Assembly: GCF_024129435.1 (NCBI RefSeq)
Contig: NZ_JAMXXN010000006.1
Span: forward strand, 1-64,000
Source: Acinetobacter lwoffii
GTDB lineage: Bacteria > Pseudomonadota > Gammaproteobacteria > Pseudomonadales > Moraxellaceae
Length of the DNA stretch: 64,000 nt
Direction of reading: 5' to 3'
Below are positions 8,948 to 18,785 of this stretch, one piece after another. Numbering within the stretch: position 1 is the first letter of the stretch; each line of letters begins with the position of its first letter. Under the pieces are notes generated by a model that saw nothing but the letters and a program-made list of their open reading frames with translations, did no database searches and had not been told where the DNA came from. A program made the translations under genes and the position numbers.

Positions 8948-10426
8948 ATGAATATAGACTTTATAGAACACTTAAAAAGCGATGTTACGGCGATTGTGCT
9001 TCAAGGCGAAACCGAGCATTTATTTGCCAAAGATCAAGCTTTGGCTCAATTCTATCCCATATTTTTAAGTATATTGCGTGCACGTCCCGCCTGGATTGAG
9101 AATCTTGGTCAGCAACTTAATCCAAAAATTCATGAATTATTCAATGCAAATCCGGCACTCAAGCAGCAGTTTCTGGATCAAGTGGATCAGAGCGCGCCAC
9201 AAGATGAAATAGAGCATACCTTGAACCGGTCAATTGTACCGACTATGAATTTTTTACAGACCGAAGCGGGTGCTTCAAGTCCGGAAGCGATTAGCCATTT
9301 GCTGGAAACCCACGCCGATTCGATTCAGCGCGCATTACCCGTTTGGGCTGGACCTATTCTGGCAGCGCTAGGAGTTTCACCCTTGGCAGGGCAAAATTTA
9401 AATCAGGAGCCTGTATTGGCGGAGCAGACCATCATTGTTCAGGAAGAAAGAAAAACCGGCTTTTTATGGCCGTTTATTATTTTTCTGATCCTGGCGGGTT
9501 TGATCCTGTTTTTGGTTCGTAGCTGCATGCAGGATGATGTTGAAGATTCAAATACCCAAGCGACCAGTGAAGTTGCTGCAGCTCAGCCTGCATCCTTGCG
9601 ATTAAGTACAGGCAGTAATGGCGAAATTGTCAGTTGTCAATTACAGCTGAATAATCCGCAGTATATGGAAATTTTGCAAAACGAGATCAAACAGATCTTT
9701 AATTATAATATTGGTTGTGGGGCGCTGAGCAGTGAGGTTTATCATTCAGAATTCACCGATCAGGATACCATTCCCACTGTTTTGAGAACAATTCAAGGAA
9801 TGCCAAATGTGTCACTCGACTGGATTGGCAATCAGGTTTCAGTGCGTGCAGCAACGAATGCAGAAGCCGAGCGTCTGGCAGCACAAATTCGTAGTCTGGC
9901 CAAGAATGTCACTGTGGTTACCCAACAGCCGCTCAATAGAAGTGACGTGATTAATACTGCCAATAGCGAAGCAGAACAAGCTTTGGCCAGTATCAAGACC
10001 GATAATGTTAAAGCACTGGATGTGGCGACTGCACTGAATTTACAGATCATTAATTTTGATACGGCATCGACTGAAGTTCCGGAAGTCAATAAATTGGTGC
10101 TGGATCAAGCTGCTGCATTATTACAACGTACACCACAAGTTATCCTGAAAGTTAAAGGACATGCTGATGCTCAGGGCAGCGAAGCAGAAAATAAGGTGCT
10201 GTCCGTACAGCGCGCTCAGGCGATTACCAGTTATCTCGTGCAAAAAGGTGTCGATCCTGCACAATTACAGGCGGTTGGAATGGGAGAGGATCAGCCGGTT
10301 GAACCCAATGCGACACCTGCCGGACAGTTTCAGAACCGTCGCGTGACCTTTGAGGTCGTGAATACTGAAACGGGAATTGTGCGTGAAGTAGATGATGAAG
10401 GTGTGGTTGAGAAGACAGGAAATTAA
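8948..10426 (+). CDS. OmpA-family protein with cytoplasmic N-domain and single membrane anchor
   Basis: The 492 residues show three parts. The first is a helical N-terminal region of about 170 residues with no signal peptide, hence probably cytoplasmic. The second is one strong membrane segment (GFLWPFIIFLILAGLILFLV). The third is a periplasmic part ending in an OmpA C-terminal peptidoglycan-binding domain (about 365-475), with INFDTASTEV, the GHADAQGSEAENKVLSVQRA stretch and a terminal NRRVTFEV. A middle segment (about 205-350) may be a BON-like fold, which I cannot confirm. The ATG at 8948 is preferred over 8936 because GGTGA at 8939-8943 provides a Shine-Dalgarno site. It is monocistronic between two terminators. 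It probably tethers the inner membrane to peptidoglycan; the N-domain's role is unknown. Confidence 0.85.
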   Translation: MNIDFIEHLKSDVTAIVLQGETEHLFAKDQALAQFYPIFLSILRARPAWIENLGQQLNPKIHELFNANPALKQQFLDQVDQSAPQDEIEHTLNRSIVPTMNFLQTEAGASSPEAISHLLETHADSIQRALPVWAGPILAALGVSPLAGQNLNQEPVLAEQTIIVQEERKTGFLWPFIIFLILAGLILFLVRSCMQDDVEDSNTQATSEVAAAQPASLRLSTGSNGEIVSCQLQLNNPQYMEILQNEIKQIFNYNIGCGALSSEVYHSEFTDQDTIPTVLRTIQGMPNVSLDWIGNQVSVRAATNAEAERLAAQIRSLAKNVTVVTQQPLNRSDVINTANSEAEQALASIKTDNVKALDVATALNLQIINFDTASTEVPEVNKLVLDQAAALLQRTPQVILKVKGHADAQGSEAENKVLSVQRAQAITSYLVQKGVDPAQLQAVGMGEDQPVEPNATPAGQFQNRRVTFEVVNTETGIVREVDDEGVVEKTGN

Positions 10427-10441
10427 GAGAGCAGCCTAAAT

Positions 10442-10470
10442 AAAAAAGGACGAATCTTCGTCCTTTTTTA
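10442..10470. terminator. Bidirectional terminator
   Basis: A long perfect stem AAAGGACGAA / TTCGTCCTTT is flanked by A-run and T-run. It serves the OmpA-family gene on plus and the transporter gene on minus. Confidence 0.9.
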
Positions 10471-10480
10471 TTATCTTAAA

Positions 10481-11893
10481 TTAAGAAAATACCGGCGGGC
10501 TATAAGTCAATGTCCGACCAAGGAACCATAGCAGGAACAGTACCAAAGGCAGATGGAAAATCAACTGGGTAACCGTAAATCCAATCACATCTTTGGCTTT
10601 TAATTTTAAAATGCCCAGCATTGGTAGCATAAAGAAAGGGTTAATCAGATTAGGCAAGGCTTCGGCAGCATTATAAATCTGCACTGACCAGCCCAGATGT
10701 ACTTTCAGGTCATGCGCAGCCTGCATCACATAGGGTGCTTCGATAATCCATTTCCCACCGCCAGAAGGAATAAAGAAGCCCAGAATCGCTGAATAGAGTC
10801 CCATCACGATGGCAAAGGTTTCTTGCGAAGCAATCGAAACAAAGAACTCGGCAATGTAATGCGACAATGATAGATCGGCCGGGTTTAGCGCATTGGTCAT
10901 CATAAAGGCAATACTGCCATACAGCGGAAACTGGATCAGTACTCCTGAAATAGCCGGAACAGCCTTGGAGACTGCATTCAGAAAATTTCGTGGCGTACCG
11001 TGCAAGGCCACGCCCAAAATCAGAAAGATAAAGTTATAGGTATTCAAGCTGGAAATGGCCAGAATCGGATTACTTTTGGAAAATTCGTTAAACATCCAGA
11101 CTGCACCCAGAATCACGATCAAAATGCTTAAAATGGGTGAATTTTCCAGCCAATCCCCCGGTCTTTTTTCGGCAGATACTTTCGGTTTTTCTTCTTCAAT
11201 TTGAATCGGGAAGTGCTCAATGGTTTTAATGTCAGACCCTTTAGGCGCTGACCAGTAAGCAATTGCGATTGAAGCTACAATCAGTACCGCCGTCATGATC
11301 ATGGATTGTGGCAGGAAAATAGTCTCGGTAAAAGGAATCACGCCAGTGAGATTATAAATCGGTTCAGGCAGACTGCTTTTATTGGCCTGTAACTGTGCAG
11401 CTGAAGAACTGATCCCCAGTGCCCAGGTCGCACCCATCCCGATAATCGCGGCAGCTGCAGCAGCGCGGTAATCCATGTTCAGCTCTTTACGCTGTGCCAG
11501 TGCAATCACTAGAAGTGCAGTCAGTACAGTACTCATGGCCCAGTTAATCAGGGAAATTAACAGGCTGACCGTGGCGACCAGGACAATCGCACCACGACCG
11601 GAATGCGGCAGGCGCGCCATTTTCTGGATCAGCAGCTGGACAGGCTTGGACACGGAAACTACATAACCGACCACGATCAGCATGCACATCTGCAAGGTAA
11701 AGGGGATTAGGCTCCAGAAGCCGTCTCCAAAGGAAATCGCCACATCCTGTGCCGGTGCACCAATTCCGATAGCGGCAATCGCCACAATGATGACGCCAAG
11801 CAGGGCAAAAATGTAAGAATCCGGAAACCATTTTTCAGACCAGTCGCTGACGCGCAAGGCGAAGCGCTGCAAAATATTTTGTTGAGTTTGCAT
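10481..11893 (-). CDS. atoE: AtoE-type short-chain fatty acid transporter
   Basis: This 470-residue polytopic inner-membrane protein belongs to the short-chain fatty acid transporter family typified by AtoE. About 10-12 hydrophobic segments are visible, for example YIFALLGVIIVAIAAIGIG near the N-terminus and TVTQLIFHLPLVLFLLWFLG near the C-terminus. The family's FIPSGGGKWIIEAPYVM stretch is present. It probably imports acetoacetate or short-chain acids. It follows the CoA-transferase genes on the same strand but is separated from them by a strong terminator, so it may have its own promoter or depend on read-through. Confidence 0.88.
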   Translation of the reverse strand: MQTQQNILQRFALRVSDWSEKWFPDSYIFALLGVIIVAIAAIGIGAPAQDVAISFGDGFWSLIPFTLQMCMLIVVGYVVSVSKPVQLLIQKMARLPHSGRGAIVLVATVSLLISLINWAMSTVLTALLVIALAQRKELNMDYRAAAAAAIIGMGATWALGISSSAAQLQANKSSLPEPIYNLTGVIPFTETIFLPQSMIMTAVLIVASIAIAYWSAPKGSDIKTIEHFPIQIEEEKPKVSAEKRPGDWLENSPILSILIVILGAVWMFNEFSKSNPILAISSLNTYNFIFLILGVALHGTPRNFLNAVSKAVPAISGVLIQFPLYGSIAFMMTNALNPADLSLSHYIAEFFVSIASQETFAIVMGLYSAILGFFIPSGGGKWIIEAPYVMQAAHDLKVHLGWSVQIYNAAEALPNLINPFFMLPMLGILKLKAKDVIGFTVTQLIFHLPLVLFLLWFLGRTLTYSPPVFS

Positions 11894-11945
11894 GATTAAA
11901 ATCCATTTATTCTGCGATTATTATTTTGAAATGAAACAGCTATAT

Positions 11946-11982
11946 ATAAAAAAGCCCTTAAGATGCTTCATTCTTAAGGGCT
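11946..11982 (-). terminator. Terminator after the CoA-transferase genes
   Basis: The stem AGCCCTTAAGA / TCTTAAGGGCT lies 8 bp after the beta-subunit stop. On the minus strand it is followed by a T-run. Confidence 0.88.
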
Positions 11983-11989
11983 GGCTGGA

Positions 11990-12634
11990 TCAGGCAGCGT
12001 TACGTAGTAGCGCTACCCCCGTGACTTTTTGAATCTCTTCAAAACTTACCTCTGGTGCCAGTTCAACCAGTCGAATTCCATCAGGAGTAACATCCAGTAC
12101 ACCGAGATCGGTAATAATCCGATTCACCACAGCCTGGCCGGTCAGCGGCAGGCTACATTGCGGTACAATTTTCGGTGTACCATCTTTGGCGCAGTGTTCC
12201 ATCAAGACCACGACCTTTTGTACACCCGCGACCAGATCCATGGCACCGCCCATGCCTTTGACCTTTTTGCCTGGAATCATCCAGTTGGCCAGATCACCAG
12301 TTTCGGACACTTCCATAGCACCCAGAATGGCAATATTGACATGACCGCCACGGATCATGGCAAAGGAGTCGGCACTTGAGAAAAATGAAGCACCTTTACG
12401 CGCGGTAACCGTCTGTTTACCGGCATTGATCAGGTCGGCATCCACTGTCTCCTCGGTTGGAAATTCGCCAATCCCCAGCAGGCCATTTTCCGACTGCAGC
12501 CAGACATTGATATTTTCCGGAATATAGTTCGCGACTAGCGTCGGCAGGCCAATCCCTAGATTGACGTAGAAACCATCTTCAAGCTCTTGTGCGGCGCGCT
12601 GCGCCATTTCATTACGTGTCCAAGCCATGATCAA
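11990..12634 (-). CDS. 3-oxoacid CoA-transferase subunit B
   Basis: The 214-residue subunit B of a heterodimeric 3-oxoacid CoA-transferase (ScoB/AtoA/CtfB class) carries the family's [12 protein letters not shown] motif, with the glutamate that forms the enzyme-CoA thioester, near residues 48-59. Together with subunit A it moves CoA between succinyl-CoA or acetyl-CoA and acetoacetate. The four-base overlap with subunit A (12631-12634) indicates translational coupling. It follows liuE, the HMG-CoA lyase that releases acetoacetate, so the likely job is to reactivate that acetoacetate. Donor specificity (succinyl- versus acetyl-CoA) cannot be told by eye. Confidence 0.9.
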   Translation of the reverse strand: MIMAWTRNEMAQRAAQELEDGFYVNLGIGLPTLVANYIPENINVWLQSENGLLGIGEFPTEETVDADLINAGKQTVTARKGASFFSSADSFAMIRGGHVNIAILGAMEVSETGDLANWMIPGKKVKGMGGAMDLVAGVQKVVVLMEHCAKDGTPKIVPQCSLPLTGQAVVNRIITDLGVLDVTPDGIRLVELAPEVSFEEIQKVTGVALLRNAA

Positions 12635-13335
12635 GCCTCCGCCTTTAAAGTCATCTGTTCAATACGTTTTTCCGGTTGAGCATTCAGGACTATCCGGTTC
12701 ACATAAATTCCTGGAAGATGGATTTCGTCCGGATCCAGCACGCCAATTTCGACAATCTCTTCGACTTCAGCAATGGTAATTTTGCCGGCCATGGCACAGA
12801 CCGGATTAAAGTTCTGGGCGGTTTTACGGAAAATCAGGTTGCCGGCTTTATCGGCCTTATAGGCTTTAACCAGAGCAACATCAGCTGTTAAAGATTCTTC
12901 CAGAATGTAAGACTTGCCATTAAATTCACGGACATCCTTACCTTCAGCGATCACGGTTCCGACACCCGTCGCCGTATAAAAAGCCGGAATACCGGCACCG
13001 CCAGCACGTAATTTTTCTGCCAGTGTACCCTGTGGGGTCAGCTCAACTTCCAGTTCGCCATTTAAATATTGACGTTCGAATTCCTTGTTTTCACCGACAT
13101 AAGAGGAGATCATTTTTTTAATCTGTTTTGTTTCCAGTAAAAGCCCCAGACCGAAGCCGTCTACACCGGCATTATTGGAAATACAGGTCAAATTTTTGGC
13201 ACCAGTTTCTTTTAGGGCCGTGATCAAAGCTTCTGGAATACCACATAGGCCGAAACCACCGACAGCCAGAGTATGACCATCTTGCACCACATCCTTTAAG
13301 GCGGATTGAGCGCCGTCATAAACCTTGTTTGACAT
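12631..13335 (-). CDS. 3-oxoacid CoA-transferase subunit A
   Basis: The 234-residue alpha subunit (ScoA/AtoD/CtfA class) shows the glycine-rich [13 protein letters not shown] signature near residues 26-38 and [15 protein letters not shown] in the middle. It pairs with the B subunit encoded directly downstream. A 93-bp gap separates it from liuE, which is on the same strand; no terminator was seen in that gap, so co-transcription with the liu genes is likely. Confidence 0.9.
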   Translation of the reverse strand: MSNKVYDGAQSALKDVVQDGHTLAVGGFGLCGIPEALITALKETGAKNLTCISNNAGVDGFGLGLLLETKQIKKMISSYVGENKEFERQYLNGELEVELTPQGTLAEKLRAGGAGIPAFYTATGVGTVIAEGKDVREFNGKSYILEESLTADVALVKAYKADKAGNLIFRKTAQNFNPVCAMAGKITIAEVEEIVEIGVLDPDEIHLPGIYVNRIVLNAQPEKRIEQMTLKAEA

Positions 13336-13428
13336 CTTGTCACCTCTATTGTTATTACAGCAGACTTAAATCTGCTGTTTATATCCTTATGGGTTGCTTA
13401 AGTTTATTTTGCTCAAGCATGATTATTG

Positions 13429-14331
13429 TTAAGCACAGGCTTTTTGCCAGTAGGCATTGGCATAATTGGATGGATTATTGCGCTGCAAGACTTCACTGAT
13501 ATTACGACTGGCCTGCATCAGTGCATCCAGCTGAATACCGGTTTCAAAGCCCATATTCGAGAGCAGGTAATACAGGTCTTCGGTCGAGACATTGCCAGAT
13601 GCACCTTGGGCATAAGGACAGCCACCCAGTCCAGCAATGGAGGAGTCAAAGACCCGAATGCCTTGCAACAGTGACTGATAAATATTGGCAATCGCCATGC
13701 CGTAGGTATTATGGAAATGACCGGCCAGCACTTTGGCATCAAGTTCAGCCAAACAAGCTTCCCAGACGTATTTAACCCGGTCTGGGGTGGCCGTGCCAAT
13801 GGTTTCACCCAACGACACTTCATAGCAGCCCATCTCCAGCAAACGCTGCGTGACTTTCACCACCTGCTTGGGATCAATCGCACCTTCATAAGGACAGTCC
13901 ACCATGCAGGAAACATAGCCACGTACCTTAATATCATTGGCTTTGGCTGCTGCCATGACATCGGCAAACTTCTCGAAGCTTTCATCAATCGAGCAGTTGA
14001 TGTTTTTGCGGGTAAAGCTTTCAGAAGCTGCAGTAAATACCGCCACTTCCTTGCAACCCACAGCCAGTGCCGATTCAAAACCTTTCATGTTTGGGGTTAA
14101 TAAACTGAACTGAATATTCGGATCTTGGGGTAGGCTGGCAAAGAGCACATCACTGTCTGCCATTTGCGGTACCCATTTGGCTGAAACGCAGGAGCCGACT
14201 TCGATGGACTGCAGACCGGTTTTCATCAGGTCCAGAATCAGGTTTTTCCGGTCATCCAATGTCAAAGGTATTTTTTCATTTTGCAGGCCATCGCGTGGCC
14301 CGACTTCTACGATTTTGACAAAATTCGTCAT
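13429..14331 (-). CDS. liuE: Hydroxymethylglutaryl-CoA lyase
   Basis: The 300-residue TIM-barrel lyase cleaves HMG-CoA to acetyl-CoA and acetoacetate, the last step of leucine degradation. The N-terminal VEVGPRDGLQNE metal-binding motif and the C-terminal GLGGCPYAQGASGNVSTEDL signature with its catalytic cysteine are both intact. The length is standard for the bacterial enzyme. Its start overlaps the end of liuD by four bases, a sign of coupled translation. The product acetoacetate feeds the CoA-transferase encoded next. Confidence 0.95.
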   Translation of the reverse strand: MTNFVKIVEVGPRDGLQNEKIPLTLDDRKNLILDLMKTGLQSIEVGSCVSAKWVPQMADSDVLFASLPQDPNIQFSLLTPNMKGFESALAVGCKEVAVFTAASESFTRKNINCSIDESFEKFADVMAAAKANDIKVRGYVSCMVDCPYEGAIDPKQVVKVTQRLLEMGCYEVSLGETIGTATPDRVKYVWEACLAELDAKVLAGHFHNTYGMAIANIYQSLLQGIRVFDSSIAGLGGCPYAQGASGNVSTEDLYYLLSNMGFETGIQLDALMQASRNISEVLQRNNPSNYANAYWQKACA

Positions 14332-16322
14332 GCCACTTCCTCCGCCAGCGGCTGGAACTCGACCAGTTCATCACCGGCTTTAACCTGATCACCCTTCTGG
14401 AAATATGAGCTTGCGATGATGCCGTCATGCGGTGCGCGAATCGAGTATTCGATCTTCATGGCTTCCAGCGTCATCAGCACATCATCTTTTTTGACTTTGT
14501 CATTGGCTGCCACGAGCACCTGGGTAATGACGCCTGGCATTGGCGCGATCAGGTTATTTTCCGTGCCTTGTTCATCCTGATTATTAAAATCAGACTTCAG
14601 GTAATTGAACTTATAGCTTTGACCATTCTGGAACAGGGTAATGCCTTGCTCAGTCTGGCTAAAAGCCAGTTTTTGCTGTTTACCCGCCAGTTGTAACGCT
14701 AAAGTATGGGCATCGACGAGCTGACCCTGAATTTGAATTTGCTGACCGTTATAGCTGGCGACAAAGCCTTGATCCTGAGTGCGGAACTGAACTTTCAGGT
14801 TGATGCCATTGCGTTGTAATTGCACTGTATGGCTATTTTGCTGGTTTAGGCGCCAGAATGCTTGCTGCTGCCATACCGGATTGCTTGGAGCGGGATTCTG
14901 TGCTTGACGTGCCAGGAGCTCAATCAGTGCGGCACTAACTACCAGTTCGGCACGGATATCCGCAGAAGGTTTGAGCAGAAATTCTTCTTCACGTTGAATC
15001 AGGCCGGTATCTAAATGTGCATTTTTAAACGAGTCACACAGCACTAGGCGATCTAGAAAAGCAATATTGTTACCCAGACCATCGACATGGAACTGACCCA
15101 GTGCATGGTGCATCTGGGTTAGGGCTGCTTCACGGTTTTTGCCCCAGACAATCAGTTTGGCAATCATCGGATCATAATAAGTGCTGATCTCGTCGCCCTC
15201 GACAATACCGCTATCGACACGTACACAGTCACTTTGCTCCGGATAATGCAGGTAGCTGATCTGACCAATCGCAGGAATAAAGCCTTTTTCCGGTTCTTCG
15301 GCATAGACACGGGCTTCGAGTGCATGTCCATGAATCTGTAATTCATACTGCTGCTTTGGTAAAGGCTCACCAAAAGCCACGCGCAGTTGCCATTCCACCA
15401 GATCCTGTCCGGTAATCATTTCAGTGACCGGATGTTCAACCTGAAGACGGGTGTTCATTTCCATGAAGTAAGCTGTGCCGTCTTGCTCCACGATAAACTC
15501 GACTGTACCGGCACCGACATAATTTACTGCACGCGCAGCATCGATTGCCGCCTGACGCATTGCCTCAAGTTTGTCTTCCGGCATTTGCGGTGCAGGCGCT
15601 TCTTCCAGCACTTTCTGGTGACGGCGCTGTACCGAGCAATCACGTTCGAACAGATGTACATAATTGCCGTGGGTATCACCAAACACCTGCACTTCAATAT
15701 GACGTGGTTGAATCACATAGCGTTCAATCAGTACATCTTCATTGCCGAAGCTGGAGCGTGCTTCACTTTTACATGAGGCCAGTGAACTCAGGAAGTCTTC
15801 ACTGCGTTCCACCAGACGCATGCCTTTACCGCCACCGCCGGCACTGGCCTTGATCAGTACTGGATAGCCAATATTGTCTGCCTGCTGTTTCAGGAAGTCG
15901 GCATCCTGATTGGTACCATGATAGCCGGGGGTTAAAGGCACACCGGCTTTTTCCATCAATGCTTTAGAGGTGGCTTTAAGACCCATTGCCAGAATGGCAT
16001 CGACTGGCGGGCCAATAAAGACAATATTGTTGTCCTGACAGGCCAAGGCAAACTGGTCATTTTCGGACAGGAAACCATAACCGGGGTGAATCGCCTGGGC
16101 ACCAGTGTTTTTGGCTGCCTGAATAATGCGATCAATCTGTAAATAACTTTGTGCAGCAGGCGATTCACCAATATGGATGGCTTCATCTGCCAGTTTGACA
16201 TGCTGTGCCTGTGCATCGGCATCGGAATATACGGCAACGGTGGCAATCCCTAACTTTTTCGCTGTACGAATCACACGGCAGGCAATTTCACCACGATTGG
16301 CAATTAAAATCTTTTCAAACAT
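14328..16322 (-). CDS. liuD: Methylcrotonyl-CoA carboxylase biotin-containing alpha subunit
   Basis: This 664-residue biotin-dependent carboxylase subunit has an N-terminal biotin carboxylase domain (MFEKILIANRGEIACRVIRT, ATP-grasp loop KASAGGGGKGMRLV near 159-173, and FMEMNTRLQVEHPVTEMITG). A linker region follows, then a C-terminal biotinyl domain with the attachment motif LEAMKIEY. With the LiuB carboxyltransferase it converts 3-methylcrotonyl-CoA to 3-methylglutaconyl-CoA. Assignment to this substrate, rather than acetyl- or propionyl-CoA, rests on its place between liuC and liuE. Confidence 0.94.
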   Translation of the reverse strand: MFEKILIANRGEIACRVIRTAKKLGIATVAVYSDADAQAQHVKLADEAIHIGESPAAQSYLQIDRIIQAAKNTGAQAIHPGYGFLSENDQFALACQDNNIVFIGPPVDAILAMGLKATSKALMEKAGVPLTPGYHGTNQDADFLKQQADNIGYPVLIKASAGGGGKGMRLVERSEDFLSSLASCKSEARSSFGNEDVLIERYVIQPRHIEVQVFGDTHGNYVHLFERDCSVQRRHQKVLEEAPAPQMPEDKLEAMRQAAIDAARAVNYVGAGTVEFIVEQDGTAYFMEMNTRLQVEHPVTEMITGQDLVEWQLRVAFGEPLPKQQYELQIHGHALEARVYAEEPEKGFIPAIGQISYLHYPEQSDCVRVDSGIVEGDEISTYYDPMIAKLIVWGKNREAALTQMHHALGQFHVDGLGNNIAFLDRLVLCDSFKNAHLDTGLIQREEEFLLKPSADIRAELVVSAALIELLARQAQNPAPSNPVWQQQAFWRLNQQNSHTVQLQRNGINLKVQFRTQDQGFVASYNGQQIQIQGQLVDAHTLALQLAGKQQKLAFSQTEQGITLFQNGQSYKFNYLKSDFNNQDEQGTENNLIAPMPGVITQVLVAANDKVKKDDVLMTLEAMKIEYSIRAPHDGIIASSYFQKGDQVKAGDELVEFQPLAEEVA

Positions 16323-16341
16323 CCTACGATCCTTCTTGTTG

Positions 16342-17145
16342 TTATGCCGTGGTCTTGATCCAGGCCGGGCTTTGTTTGTTTAAAAATGCATTCAGTCCAT
16401 TTTTCGCCTCATCTCCCTGGCGAACATGGGCAATATGCTGTGCGGTTTTAAACAGCAGATCTTCAGTCAGGACCTGTTGATCGACCAGTTGAATCAGCTG
16501 TTTTGAGGCGTTTTGCGCTGCTGGTCCACCGAGTAAGAGCGGTTCCACAATCTCATCAATTTTGCTGTCGAGCTGTTCTGGTGCAGTCACTTCATGTGCC
16601 AGACCAATGGTTTTCGCCTGTTCAGCTGAGATTCGCTCAGCAGTCAGGAAATAACGTGACGCCTGACGGGCGCCAATCGCACGAATCACATACGGACTAA
16701 TGGTCGAAGGGGCTAATCCTAAACGTACTTCAGACGTTGCAAACTTGGCATCAGTGCTGGCGATACAGATATCACAAGCGGCTGCCAGACCCATACCGCC
16801 GCCAAAAGCAATACCATGGACACGGGCAATCGTTGGCTGTTTCAAGGTCGCCAGACTTTGCAGCATTTTTGCCAGTTTGAGAGCATCGGCTTCATTGTCT
16901 GCCTGTGAGGCCTGACCGGCCTTTTTCATCCAGTTCAGATCCGCACCCGCAGAAAAGCTTTTACCTCGGCCTGCCAGAATCACTACACGTACATCATCAC
17001 GCTGATTTAAAGACTGAAAGCAAGCATGTAGCTCTTCAATGACCTGGGTATTAAATGCATTGTGCAATTCAGCGCGATTAATCCAGACTGTTGCTACCTG
17101 ATTCTGCTGTTCGAGCTGTAAAAATTGATAGTCCATTTTTGTCAC
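16342..17145 (-). CDS. liuC: Methylglutaconyl-CoA hydratase (enoyl-CoA hydratase family)
   Basis: The 267-residue crotonase-fold enzyme shows the CoA-binding GRGKSFSAGADLNWMKK stretch and the oxyanion-hole VHGIAFGGGMGLAAACD, followed by FATSEVRLGLAPSTISPYV. In the pathway it hydrates 3-methylglutaconyl-CoA to HMG-CoA; that substrate is inferred from its position between liuB and liuD. Spacing to liuB is 3 bp and to liuD 19 bp, so all lie in one transcript. Confidence 0.9.
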   Translation of the reverse strand: MTKMDYQFLQLEQQNQVATVWINRAELHNAFNTQVIEELHACFQSLNQRDDVRVVILAGRGKSFSAGADLNWMKKAGQASQADNEADALKLAKMLQSLATLKQPTIARVHGIAFGGGMGLAAACDICIASTDAKFATSEVRLGLAPSTISPYVIRAIGARQASRYFLTAERISAEQAKTIGLAHEVTAPEQLDSKIDEIVEPLLLGGPAAQNASKQLIQLVDQQVLTEDLLFKTAQHIAHVRQGDEAKNGLNAFLNKQSPAWIKTTA

Positions 17146-17148
17146 CTC

Positions 17149-18759
17149 TTACATGCGGAACACGCCGAATTTGGTTGGCTGGATTGGTGCATTCATCGCT
17201 GCAGCCAGACTTAGGGCCAGGACTTCACGCGATTGCGCTGGATCAATGACACCGTCATCCCATAAACGCGCAGAAGCATAATAAGGATGGCCTTGGCGTT
17301 CATATTGGTCACGAATTGGCTGTTTAAACTGGTCTTCTTCTTCAGCTGACCAGGTTCCACCTTTTTGCTCAATCTGATCGCGTTTCAAAGTCGACAATAC
17401 GCTAGAGGCCTGTTCACCGCCCATCACCGAAATACGTGAGTTTGGCCAGGTCCACATAAAGCGTGGCGAGTAAGCACGGCCACACATGCCATAGTTACCG
17501 GCACCAAAAGAACCGCCAATCACCAGAGTCAGTTTAGGCACATTGGCTGTCGCGACGGCCATCACCAGCTTGGCACCATTTTTAGCAATACCTTCATTTT
17601 CATACTGACGACCCACCATAAAGCCGGTGATGTTTTGCAGGAAGATCAGCGGAATATTGCGCTGGGTACATAGTTCAATAAAATGCGCGCCTTTTTGTGC
17701 AGACTCAGAGAATAAAATTCCATTGTTGGCAATAATTCCAACTGGCATTCCATAGAGCTTGGCAAAGCCAGTGACCAGGGTAGTCCCAAAGCGTGCCTTG
17801 AATTCGTCAAAGCGTGAACCGTCGACAATACGCGCAATCACTTCACGGATATCAAAAGGCTTGCGCGCGTCACTCGGCACAATGCCGTACAGTTCCGAAC
17901 TGTCAAACAGCGGCGCTTCGATTTCATCTGCGGTCTTGTTTGGCTTTTTGTTCAGGTTGGTCACGATGTTGCGGGCAATCGCAAGTGCATGTTCATCGTT
18001 TTCAGCCAGATGATCAGCCACGCCAGACAAACGGGTATGCACATCACCACCACCGAGATCCTCACTGGACACCACTTCACCAGTAGCTGCCTTAACTAGA
18101 GGAGGGCCGCCGAGGAAAATCGTGCCTTGATTACGCACAATAATGGTTTCATCTGACATGGCGGGAACATACGCACCGCCCGCAGTACAGCTACCCATCA
18201 CCACTGCAATTTGGGCGATACCTTGGCTCGACATACGTGCCTGATTGTAGAAAATACGGCCGAAGTGATCGCGGTCTGGAAATACTTCATCCTGTAAAGG
18301 CAAATATGCACCGCCTGAATCCACCAGATAAATACAAGTCAGATGGTTCTGTTCGGCAATTTCCTGGGCACGTAAATGCTTTTTCACTGTTAATGGATAA
18401 TAAGTACCGCCTTTCACCGTAGCATCATTGGCGATGATCATGCAGGTCACACCGTTGACCTGACCAACACCAGCGACCACACCTGCGGCAGGAACATCAT
18501 CCTGATACACCTGATAGGCAGCCAGCTGACCAATTTCCAGAAAAGCGGTTCCTGGATCAATCAGGTGATTAATCCGTTCACGTGGTAACAGCTTGCCCCG
18601 ATCTAAATGTTTTTGGCGGGCAGTTTCGCCGCCACCGAGGGCAATCTTTTCAACTTTCTGTTTCAGGTCATCCACCAGTTGCAGCATGGCAGTCTGGTTG
18701 GTTTTAAACTCTTCACTACGTATATTGATTTTGCTCGATAACTGATTCATGACGAACAT
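17149..18759 (-). CDS. liuB: Methylcrotonyl-CoA carboxylase beta subunit (carboxyltransferase)
   Basis: The 536-residue carboxyltransferase subunit has the N-terminal [20 protein letters not shown] motif and [18 protein letters not shown]. The second half has [20 protein letters not shown] and [16 protein letters not shown], which build the active site for moving carboxyl from biotin to 3-methylcrotonyl-CoA. The length is normal for this family. It forms the holoenzyme with LiuD encoded two genes downstream. The translated start is preceded by a possible alternative methionine three codons later (MNQLSSK); either start is workable. Confidence 0.95.
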   Translation of the reverse strand: MFVMNQLSSKINIRSEEFKTNQTAMLQLVDDLKQKVEKIALGGGETARQKHLDRGKLLPRERINHLIDPGTAFLEIGQLAAYQVYQDDVPAAGVVAGVGQVNGVTCMIIANDATVKGGTYYPLTVKKHLRAQEIAEQNHLTCIYLVDSGGAYLPLQDEVFPDRDHFGRIFYNQARMSSQGIAQIAVVMGSCTAGGAYVPAMSDETIIVRNQGTIFLGGPPLVKAATGEVVSSEDLGGGDVHTRLSGVADHLAENDEHALAIARNIVTNLNKKPNKTADEIEAPLFDSSELYGIVPSDARKPFDIREVIARIVDGSRFDEFKARFGTTLVTGFAKLYGMPVGIIANNGILFSESAQKGAHFIELCTQRNIPLIFLQNITGFMVGRQYENEGIAKNGAKLVMAVATANVPKLTLVIGGSFGAGNYGMCGRAYSPRFMWTWPNSRISVMGGEQASSVLSTLKRDQIEQKGGTWSAEEEDQFKQPIRDQYERQGHPYYASARLWDDGVIDPAQSREVLALSLAAAMNAPIQPTKFGVFRM

Positions 18760-18785
18760 CCTTGTTTTATTCTAAGTGTTAAGAT

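Noticed and set aside
11485..11666. Plus-strand frames inside the liu, ctf, atoE and rpoH genes
   Set aside because: They are antisense shadows of well-identified proteins with intact motifs and no ribosome binding sites of their own.
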